Translations under genes and position numbers: made by a program
Notes under the pieces: model-generated
The model's input: only the letters and a program-made list of their open reading frames with translations
What the model was told of the DNA's origin: nothing
Databases searched by the model: none
From: Candidatus Odyssella thessalonicensis
GTDB taxonomy: Bacteria; Pseudomonadota; Alphaproteobacteria; Bin65
Direction of reading: 5' to 3'
NCBI GenBank assembly: GCA_005240015.1
Contig: SBBV01000167.1
Location: forward strand, 1 to 8,552
Length of the DNA stretch: 8,552 bases
Shown: piece after piece, positions 1 through 4,837 of the stretch
Layout of the letters: each line of letters starts with the position of its first letter
Position numbering within the stretch: the first letter of the stretch is position 1

Positions 1-14
1 GGGCTTGGGCGGCA

Positions 15-167
15 ATGAGAACGCTGAAGCTGGAGCAGAAAGGTCCTGATTACTATTTATACCGACCTACATTTATCGGGCGATGGGCTGCGGCCGGCAA
101 AGCCCAATTTCGTGAACGAACAGAGGCGATTAAGCCCTTGGAGCGATTCGTTAATAGGGCTAAATAG
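15..167 (+). CDS. possible short ORF, 50 aa, unrecognised
   Basis: This frame is open from base 3 to a TAG at 165-167, with an ATG at 15, so it could be a 50-residue protein or the 3' end of a gene entering from the left. The product would be basic and contains the segment PDYYLYRPTFIGRW. Its third codon positions are mixed in GC, unlike the strongly GC-biased neighbours, which argues against an ordinary host gene. I see no clear ribosome binding site before the ATG and I recognise no family. It may simply be non-coding upstream DNA, and the possible promoter at 138-166 overlaps its 3' end. Confidence 0.2.
   Translation: MRTLKLEQKGPDYYLYRPTFIGRWAAAGKAQFRERTEAIKPLERFVNRAK
138..166 (+). promoter_or_regulatory. 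weak sigma70-like promoter candidate upstream of the caspase-like gene
   Basis: TTGGAG at 138-143 and TAAATA at 161-166 are separated by 17 bases, and they lie in the AT-richer stretch before the gene starting at 227. Each hexamer matches the consensus only in about half its positions. The spacing and location are reasonable, but the call is speculative. No EcfG-type GGAAC...CGTT pair was found here. Confidence 0.25.
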
Positions 168-226
168 CCTTCCCCCATCCCAGAGATCGACCGGTAAGGC
201 GCACGCGACGACAGGAGCTCAAGACA

Positions 227-970
227 ATGCCGAAATATGAGCTTGCGGTCGTGGAGAGCCGCTGGGAGCGGAAGCGCAATTACTCGATCCGCAGCATCTT
301 CGACCTGATCAGCGATCTCTCGTACGGCGATACCCACGGGTATCACTACGAGATGGTCAACGACGAGCACGCGTTCAAAGAAATCGTTTCGCGCTTGCGG
401 CAGACGCGCGGCATCCGCGCGCTCTACATTGCCGCGCACGGAATCAAGGACGGCATCCGCGCGTCGAACGGCAACCTCATCGACAAGCGCGTGATCTTCC
501 GGACGCTGACGCGCCGGCTCGACGACGAGACCGGCAGCCTCGACGGCGTGCATTTCGGTGCGTGCTGGTTCCTGGACGAGCGCCACGCCCTCAACCTCCT
601 GCGCCGCCACGGCGAGGGCGAGCCCGGCCTCTGGTGGGTCGCGGGCTACTCGAAGGTGATCGACTGGATCGATTCCTCGGCGCTCGACATGTTCTTCTGG
701 CAGCAATACCTGAACGACGAGGAAGGCACGGCGCTCGAGCGCATCCATCGCTGCGCCGAGAACATCCGCCGGCTCATGCCGGGCGCCCACAAGGAGATGG
801 GCTTCGAGATCTATGTGCGCGGCAATGGCGGCGTCAAAGGCCTGCTCGCCAACGGCCATGTCCACACCAACGGCGCCAACGGCAACGGCAAGGCCAATGG
901 CCATGGCCGCACCAACGGCAACGGCCGCACGAACGGCAACGGCCACGCGCGCGTGAACGGCCGCCACTGA
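227..970 (+). CDS. caspase/CHAT-like (clan CD-like) single-domain protein with Asn-Gly-rich tail
   Basis: The protein has 247 residues and no signal peptide or membrane segment, so it is probably cytoplasmic. The core looks like a caspase/CHAT fold. A strand ending in LYIAAHG places His71 as candidate catalytic base, and the next strand VHFGACWF places Cys113 as candidate nucleophile. A later GYSKVIDWIDSSALDMFFW segment (140-158) resembles the strand-helix that closes this fold in CHAT-like proteins. Residues 1-60 form a Trp/Arg-rich lead-in. Residues about 200-247 are low complexity, rich in Asn-Gly with His, Arg and Thr. The ATG is supported by AGGAG at 213-217, nine bases upstream. No typical partner of caspase-like proteins (TPR, WD40, NTPase, gasdermin-like or transmembrane effector) is adjacent. 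The exported protein gene at 1000 follows after 29 bases and may be cotranscribed. The fold call rests on motifs alone; substrate and role are unknown. Confidence 0.65.
   Translation: MPKYELAVVESRWERKRNYSIRSIFDLISDLSYGDTHGYHYEMVNDEHAFKEIVSRLRQTRGIRALYIAAHGIKDGIRASNGNLIDKRVIFRTLTRRLDDETGSLDGVHFGACWFLDERHALNLLRRHGEGEPGLWWVAGYSKVIDWIDSSALDMFFWQQYLNDEEGTALERIHRCAENIRRLMPGAHKEMGFEIYVRGNGGVKGLLANGHVHTNGANGNGKANGHGRTNGNGRTNGNGHARVNGRH
863..961 (+). repeat. coding repeat for the Asn-Gly tail
   Basis: The 3' end of the caspase-like gene is built from degenerate AAC-GGC (Asn-Gly) codon pairs. Two adjacent 18-base units at 908-925 and 926-943 both encode RTNGNG, differing at one third base (ACC/ACG). 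More degenerate copies with HTNGANGNG and KANGHG precede them. The pattern suggests slippage or unequal-exchange growth of a disordered tail. Confidence 0.75.
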
Positions 971-999
971 ACCTTCGCGCTCCATCGGGAAAGCATCGC

Positions 1000-1503
1000 A
1001 TGCGGAACCAAGGTTGGCATCGCGCCGCGCCGATGCTCGCGCTGGCGGCGCTGATGACGGCGATGCCGAGCCTCTCGCAGGCACAACGCGCACGCCCTTC
1101 CGCCGCGGCGCTGATCGCCGGTGCCAAGGCGACGCCGCTCGCAAAATTCGAGGTGAAGGACGAACTGCGCGAGCTCACGATCGAGCCGTGGCTCAACGAG
1201 CGGGTGGGCCGCAAGGGCCGGATCGCGTGGCGAACGACCTCGTGCCATGCGCGCGCCGGCGATCGCGTCGTGGTCCGCTCGCCCGTTTGCGTCGAAGCGG
1301 TCATTCGTTACGCCAACGGCGTGACGCTGACCGTCGGCATCGGCTTCGACGAGAAGGCGCCGCGTCCCGAGCAGAACCCGAACGCGATGTGGGGCTCGAT
1401 CGCCGTGCGCGGCCGAGGCTGCGAATTCCTGCGCCACCCCGACCGCATCGACGGCGCGCTCGCCGCGATGGACGACCTCGTGAAGGCCGGCCGCTGCCAG
1501 TAG
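1000..1503 (+). CDS. small exported protein with four cysteines, unknown function
   Basis: The 167-residue product has a Sec-type signal peptide: basic n-region (Arg2, Arg8), hydrophobic core of about residues 11-23, and likely cleavage after SLSQA at Ala28. The mature part of about 139 residues has four cysteines (82, 97, 141, 166), an even number consistent with two periplasmic disulfides. It alternates beta-like segments such as DRVVVRSPVCVEAVIRY and TLTVGIGF. The reading frame extends upstream without a stop to 562, but that part is a shadow of the caspase-like gene. The ATG at 1000 gives a proper signal peptide and is preceded by only a weak GGGAAAG. It lies 29 bases after the caspase-like gene and may share its transcript. 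I do not recognise the family. Confidence 0.75.
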   Translation: MRNQGWHRAAPMLALAALMTAMPSLSQAQRARPSAAALIAGAKATPLAKFEVKDELRELTIEPWLNERVGRKGRIAWRTTSCHARAGDRVVVRSPVCVEAVIRYANGVTLTVGIGFDEKAPRPEQNPNAMWGSIAVRGRGCEFLRHPDRIDGALAAMDDLVKAGRCQ

Positions 1504-1651
1504 CGCGAATTGCTTCGGCCGGAATCGCCCCCGCACCGGGGCGGCACTGCGCCGCCGACAGCGCGCGCTGCTATCGCGCGAGCGCGGCGATCATCCCCGG
1601 CAGCAGGCGCAAATTTCTGTGAGCCGGTTTCCGCCGCGCGCGGCGGCGCCC

Positions 1652-1676
1652 GGAACCTCGCCCCGCATGCTCCGTT
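1652..1676 (+). promoter_or_regulatory. EcfG-type (general stress response) promoter
   Basis: GGAAC at 1652-1656 and CGTT at 1673-1676 are separated by exactly 16 bases. This matches the known alphaproteobacterial sigma-EcfG promoter consensus GGAAC-N16/17-CGTT. It is in the right orientation, and the -10 element lies 29 bases before the ATG at 1706. Transcription would start near 1682-1684, leaving a short leader that still contains the GGAGG at 1694-1698. No transcript was seen, so this is a motif-and-position call. Confidence 0.65.
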
Positions 1677-1705
1677 TGCAGAGCGCAACCTGCGGAGGCT
1701 TTTCC

Positions 1706-2071
1706 ATGTGGACAGCAACTCGACGCGCGCTGCCGCTGGCCGCGCTGATGTCGCTCGGCGCGGCGCTGCCGGCATCGGCGCAGGAAGGCACGTGGCGGCT
1801 GCCGTTCCCCGGCGCCGACGGGCAGCCCCAGATCGAACGCCCGCTGCTCATGGGCAACGGCGAGACCGGGCCCTATGTCTGCAACGTCACCAACAAAGGG
1901 CCCAACGCGATCCTTCTCGTCCAGGCCAACAACACGCTGATCGCGCCCGGCCAAACGCTCTCCGCCTATGTCAAGAGCGGCGAGTGCCGGATCAAGCTCT
2001 ACGCGCCCAATGCGATGTCGCCGCCGGCGAGCGGTACCTACTGGATCACGCTGATGACCCCGGGACGCTAG
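1706..2071 (+). CDS. small exported protein, unknown function, likely stress-induced
   Basis: The 121-residue product begins with a clear signal peptide (Arg6-Arg7, hydrophobic residues about 9-22, likely cleavage after LPASA at Ala25). The mature protein of about 96 residues has two cysteines (59 and 94) that could form one disulfide, and short beta-prone stretches (PYVCNVTNKG, AILLVQANNTLIA, YWITLM), suggesting a small periplasmic beta-rich domain. The open frame extends upstream to 1619, but ATG 1706 is preferred because GGAGG at 1694-1698 lies seven bases upstream and the signal peptide starts there. The EcfG-type promoter at 1652-1676 also leaves no room for a longer start. The TAG stop lies within the left end of the CTAGAGC-bounded element. 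I do not recognise the family. Confidence 0.75.
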   Translation: MWTATRRALPLAALMSLGAALPASAQEGTWRLPFPGADGQPQIERPLLMGNGETGPYVCNVTNKGPNAILLVQANNTLIAPGQTLSAYVKSGECRIKLYAPNAMSPPASGTYWITLMTPGR

Positions 2072-2243
2072 AGCACCTTTCGAGCAGATTGGACGCGGAA
2101 CGCGCCGCGTGGCGGCGGCTCTTCGACCCGCCCGCGGCCCGGCCACACAACGTGCGTCGTTGTTTGCCTGCGGCGATGCAGGCGGGCGGGTCGGGGACCC
2201 GCCCCTACAGGTCAGACGCTCCCATTAGTCGGATGCGCTCTAG
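2068..2243. repeat. intergenic element bounded by CTAGAGC inverted repeats, with nested hairpins
   Basis: CTAGAGC at 2068-2074 and its complement GCTCTAG at 2237-2243 bound a 176-base segment between two convergent genes. Inside, CGACCCGCCCGC (2124-2135) pairs perfectly with GCGGGCGGGTCG (2182-2193). The second arm can instead form a 9-bp hairpin with GACCCGCCC (2184-2192 with 2196-2204). ACAACG/CGTTGT (2147-2152, 2158-2163) forms a further small hairpin. CTAGAGC-ended intergenic elements resemble repeats I know from Rhizobiales, so this may be a MITE or palindromic repeat. It may also act as a bidirectional terminator, though there is no T-tract. The left end contains the stop codon of the gene ending at 2071. 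Confidence 0.45.
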
Positions 2244-2261
2244 GGCGCATGCGGCGGCGGG

Positions 2262-2588
2262 CTAGCTGCGGCCGAACGCCGCCCGCAGCTCCTGCTTCGC
2301 GCGCATCAGGATGCTCTTCCGCCGCGCGGGCAGGTTCTTGCCGGCGCGGTTGATGTAGAAGTTGAGCATCGACATCGCCGACTGGAACGGCTTGGCCTTG
2401 CGCCGCGTGCTGTGCTCGGCCGAGCGCTTCAGCGAGGCGGCGATCTTCGCCGGGCTCGACAGGGTGAACACGTTCTTGTCGAGATCGAGCGCGTTGCTCT
2501 CGCGCGTCACGCGCGCCGACCAGTAGCGGTCGTCGCCTTTGCTCCGCCTCGTCCCGGCCTTCGATTTGCGCCTGTGCGTCGTGGCCAT
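2262..2588 (-). CDS. DUF3175 family small basic protein
   Basis: The 108-residue protein has a basic N-terminus (residues 1-20, many Lys/Arg). The conserved block that follows I recognise as DUF3175: YWSARVTRESNALDL, FTLSSPAKIAASLKRSAEHS and SAMSMLNFYINRAGKNL, ending in a Lys/Arg-rich helix. Function is unknown for the family; the charge suggests a nucleic-acid or nucleoid role, but that is inference. The frame is open further upstream, but the ATG at 2588 is chosen because GGAG lies eight bases before it (2597-2600) and the extra residues overlap the preceding gene in another frame. It is the last gene of the minus-strand basic-protein cassette, starting 37 bases after the 176-aa gene. It converges on the gene ending at 2071. 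Confidence 0.85.
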   Translation of the reverse strand: MATTHRRKSKAGTRRSKGDDRYWSARVTRESNALDLDKNVFTLSSPAKIAASLKRSAEHSTRRKAKPFQSAMSMLNFYINRAGKNLPARRKSILMRAKQELRAAFGRS

Positions 2589-2625
2589 GATCCTTGCTCC
2601 GTTCGTTCGGCGTTGCGCGTGGCGC

Positions 2626-3156
2626 TCAGGAGCGCGGCGCGGCCGGCGGCGGCGGGCGCTCGCCGTGGGCACGGCGCGCCAGGCGCCGTTCGCGGCGGTC
2701 GTCGATGTTGGTGAGAACGCGCGGGCGCGTCTGCTCCGCGCCGGGCCCGGCCTTGAAGCGGTCGCCGCGAACGCGGCGTGGAATTGTGTTCAGCGCATCC
2801 AGAACCTTGCGCGCGGCCGTGGTGTCGGCAACGAGGCAGCCGTCCTCGACATGTGCGTGCTCCCTGCCGATCAGCCATTTCTGCGTCGCCCACGAGCCGT
2901 CGGCGCGCCGGCCGTCGACGCGCTCGATGCCGCCCTCTCTGCCGACGTCGTGCGTGCGGAAGACGCGGAATTCGCGCTTGGGCCGCACCTCGACGTGATA
3001 GAAATCGCCGCTGCTGCGCATGCCCGGTGCGGCGCGCTCGGCGCCTGGGGCGCGCTTATCCGCGGGCGCACGCTGCCAAGCGCGGCGCGCCGTCACCACG
3101 TTCGGGGGCGCGATCCGCCCCACCTTGCGCGTGCGTCGCCGGCGGCTCGTCACCAC
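2626..3156 (-). CDS. conserved basic hypothetical protein, paralogue of its upstream neighbour
   Basis: The product has 176 residues and is strongly basic. Residues about 52-137 form a conserved core (FYHVEVRPKREF, FRTHDVG, GGIERV, GSWATQKWLIGREHAH, GDRFKAG). This core aligns without gaps to the neighbouring 166-aa protein at 49 of 86 identical positions by my count. Flanking N- and C-terminal parts are Arg/Pro-rich and not alignable. The start is GTG: tandem GTG codons sit at 3156 and 3153, and GAGGG at 3161-3165 gives better spacing to the second. It starts 18 bases after the stop of the 166-aa gene, so the pair is almost certainly cotranscribed. I have seen this core in alphaproteobacterial hypothetical proteins but know no assigned function. 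Confidence 0.8.
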   Translation of the reverse strand: MVTSRRRRTRKVGRIAPPNVVTARRAWQRAPADKRAPGAERAAPGMRSSGDFYHVEVRPKREFRVFRTHDVGREGGIERVDGRRADGSWATQKWLIGREHAHVEDGCLVADTTAARKVLDALNTIPRRVRGDRFKAGPGAEQTRPRVLTNIDDRRERRLARRAHGERPPPPAAPRS

Positions 3157-3174
3157 GCCACCCTCGCCGGGTCG

Positions 3175-3675
3175 CTAGGCGCGCGCGTGGCGCGCGGCCT
3201 GGGCCCGGGCGATGTTGCGCATGCGCGCCCGGCGCTGCGCGGCAGTGGGTTTGACGCGCTCGGGCACGTCAGGCCGGTCGGCGGCACGGAACCGGTCGCC
3301 GCCGAGGTGCTTCGGCGCCGAGCCCAGCATCGCGAAGATGCGCTTGGCATCTCTGCTGTCGGGCACGAGCCGGCCGTTGGCCTTGTGCGCGTGCTCCTTG
3401 CCGATCAGCCATTTCTGCGTGCTCCACGAGCCGCTGGCGCGCTTGCCGGCGACGCGCTCGATGCCGCCGCGCTTGCCGATGTCCTGCGTGCGGAACGTCT
3501 TGAACTCGCGCCGCGGCCGCACCTCGATGTGGAAGAACGCGCCGCCGCCCTTGGCGCCGGGCTTGGCGCGGCCGCGGCCCTCCGGCTGCGCGCGGCTCCG
3601 CGCCCGGGAGGACATGCCGCGCCAGGCGCGCTGCGCGCGTTTGATGTTGCGGGAACGAGTGCGTGTGGCTGCCAT
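3175..3675 (-). CDS. conserved basic hypothetical protein, tandem paralogue
   Basis: The product has 166 residues. An Arg-rich N-terminus (1-46) is followed by the conserved core at 47-132 (FFHIEVRPRREF, FRTQDIG, GGIERVAGKR, GSWSTQKWLIGKEHAH, GDRFRAA). The C-terminus is a helical, Arg/Ala-rich tail, AQRRARMRNIARAQAARHARA in outline. The conserved Trp residues and the invariant TQKWLI and EHAH segments suggest a folded domain rather than a disordered basic peptide. ATG 3675 is chosen over upstream in-frame starts because GGAGG lies six bases before it (3682-3686) and the upstream part overlaps another gene. It follows the 50-aa gene by 44 bases. The function is unknown; nucleic-acid binding is a guess from charge. 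Confidence 0.85.
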   Translation of the reverse strand: MAATRTRSRNIKRAQRAWRGMSSRARSRAQPEGRGRAKPGAKGGGAFFHIEVRPRREFKTFRTQDIGKRGGIERVAGKRASGSWSTQKWLIGKEHAHKANGRLVPDSRDAKRIFAMLGSAPKHLGGDRFRAADRPDVPERVKPTAAQRRARMRNIARAQAARHARA

Positions 3676-3719
3676 GGGTATCCTCCGTCGAGGATGCGCT
3701 GCGACCGGCCGCCATGCCG

Positions 3720-3872
3720 TCAGCCGCGGCGCTTGAAGAACTGCACCGCGCGCTCGTGCTTCATCGCATCCGCCCGCGAATCGAAAGTCCCGAGATTGCG
3801 GCGCTTGCCGGTCTTGGGGTTCACCTTGCGCGAATAGAGGCGGTACTTGCCTGAGGCGAGCTTGCGGATCAT
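3720..3872 (-). CDS. 50-residue basic protein, conserved small hypothetical
   Basis: The ORF encodes 50 residues with about 15 Lys/Arg, beginning MIRKLASGKYRLYSRK and containing NPKTGKRRNLGTF. A C-terminal helix follows (HERAVQFFKRRG). This pattern matches a family of short conserved proteobacterial proteins with the theme 'K(L/A)SGxYRLYSRK..P.TGKRRNLGTF', often overlooked because of its length. GAGG at 3881-3884 lies eight bases before the ATG. It is the first gene of the minus-strand cassette, 32 bases downstream of the terminator-free side of the EcfG-like promoter at 3912-3936 when measured from a start near 3905. Function is unknown. The basic composition and beta-strand-like YRLYSR suggest RNA or DNA contact, as inference only. 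Confidence 0.8.
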   Translation of the reverse strand: MIRKLASGKYRLYSRKVNPKTGKRRNLGTFDSRADAMKHERAVQFFKRRG

Positions 3873-3911
3873 GAGCGTAGCCTCGCGAGAGCGCGGGAAC
3901 TCGATGAATGC

Positions 3912-3936
3912 AACGACTTGGCGCGCACTCGGTTGC
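3912..3936 (-). promoter_or_regulatory. EcfG-like promoter candidate for the basic-protein cassette (one mismatch)
   Basis: Read on the minus strand, GCAAC (3936-3932), a 16-base spacer and CGTT (3915-3912) match the EcfG consensus GGAAC-N16-CGTT with one mismatch at the second base. The -10 element lies about 40 bases before the ATG at 3872. The whole site sits in the only gap between the petC terminator and the cassette, where a promoter is expected. Together with the exact match at 1652-1676 it suggests shared stress control. Confidence 0.4.
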
Positions 3937-3972
3937 GTAGGTGCGACTCATCTGCCCGGCGCGCGCAAAGCG

Positions 3973-3999
3973 AAAAGGCCGCCCTTGCGGGCGGCCTTT
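3973..3999 (-). terminator. intrinsic terminator of petABC
   Basis: AAAGGCCGCCC (3974-3984) and GGGCGGCCTTT (3989-3999) form a perfect 11-bp stem around a TTGC loop. On the minus strand the hairpin is followed by a short T-run (complement of 3973-3976). It lies 25 bases after the petC stop, so it ends the bc1 operon and insulates the downstream cassette. Confidence 0.85.
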
Positions 4000-4024
4000 C
4001 GTAATGCGATCGCGGCTTTCCCGC

Positions 4025-4810
4025 TCAGTGCACGTTCTTCCAGACGCGGCGGTAGATGACGAAGAACACGGCAGTGAAGAGCAAAAGGAACAGCACGACC
4101 TTGATGCCGGTGCGCTTCCTTTCCTCCATCGTCGGGTCGGCGGCCCAGCTGAGGAACGCGCACACATCGCGCGCCATCTGGTCGACCGTGGCCTTGGGCG
4201 CGTCCTTGCCGTAGTCGATCTGCCCCTCGGAAGTGAGCGGCGGCGGCATCACGATGATCTCGCCCGGGAAGTACTTGTTGTATTGCTGCGCGCCCTCGAG
4301 CTTGCGCGGTCTGCCCTCCTCGTCCTTCCAGTCCTTGGGCGGCTCGGAATAGCCGGTCAGGATGCTGTAGCAGTGATCGGCGCCGCCGGCGCGCGCCTTC
4401 ACGATCAGCGAGAGATCGGGCGGCGCCTTGTTGCTGTTGGCGGCGGCCGCGGCCAGCGCATTCGGGAACGGCGAGACGAAGCGGTCCTTCAACTCGGCCT
4501 TGCGCTTCTTGGGCTGGCCGTCGTCGCCGATCTCGTCGATCTCCTTGGTCGCGGCCACGGCCTTGGCCTCGGACGGCGTCAGGCCGATCTCGACGAGGTT
4601 GCGGTAATACACCTGGCGCAGGCTGTGGCAGGTGGCGCAGGAGCCCATGAAGACCTTGAGCCCGCGCTGCAGCTGCTTCCGGTCGAACGTGCCGAACACC
4701 CCGTCATGCGCCCAGCTGACCGATTTCGGCTTCTCGGCTTCGGCGGCCCGGCTGGTGCTGGCGGCGGAGAGCGCGGCGAGAACCAGGCCCGCGGCGATCG
4801 CAAGACGCAT
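4025..4810 (-). CDS. petC: ubiquinol-cytochrome c reductase, cytochrome c1 subunit
   Basis: Cytochrome c1 carries electrons from the Rieske protein to soluble or membrane cytochrome c in complex III. The 261-residue protein has a signal peptide (cleavage near SRAAEA, residues 21-24). The covalent haem site is CATCH (Cys58, Cys61, His62). It also has PPDLS (130-134), the MPPPL segment with the probable axial Met188, and one C-terminal anchor helix (about 236-252), leaving a short positively charged end inside. Cys147 and Cys217 are further cysteines. ATG 4810 has AAGGAG nine bases upstream. It is 27 bases after petB and is the last gene of the operon. Here c1 is a separate gene, not fused to cytochrome b as in Bradyrhizobium fbcH. 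Confidence 0.97.
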   Translation of the reverse strand: MRLAIAAGLVLAALSAASTSRAAEAEKPKSVSWAHDGVFGTFDRKQLQRGLKVFMGSCATCHSLRQVYYRNLVEIGLTPSEAKAVAATKEIDEIGDDGQPKKRKAELKDRFVSPFPNALAAAAANSNKAPPDLSLIVKARAGGADHCYSILTGYSEPPKDWKDEEGRPRKLEGAQQYNKYFPGEIIVMPPPLTSEGQIDYGKDAPKATVDQMARDVCAFLSWAADPTMEERKRTGIKVVLFLLLFTAVFFVIYRRVWKNVH

Positions 4811-4837
4811 TGTCGGATACTCCTTACTCTCGCGGGG

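Noticed and set aside
863..961. CRISPR-like or minisatellite array
   Set aside because: The repeats are short, degenerate, in frame with a coding sequence and lack spacers; they encode a low-complexity tail.
53..1144. 363-residue minus-strand ORF opposite the caspase-like gene
   Set aside because: It is an Ala/Val/Arg-rich antisense translation. Its odd VAVAVGAAMAIG stretch is the reverse reading of the Asn-Gly codon repeat.
1540..1556. Terminator after the four-cysteine protein gene
   Set aside because: GGCGGC/GCCGCC gives only a 6-bp stem with no T-run, which chance explains well in DNA this GC-rich.
2539..3837. 432-residue plus-strand ORF across the basic-protein cassette
   Set aside because: The opposite strand encodes two paralogues conserved at protein level and a DUF3175 protein with ribosome binding sites, so this frame is a shadow.
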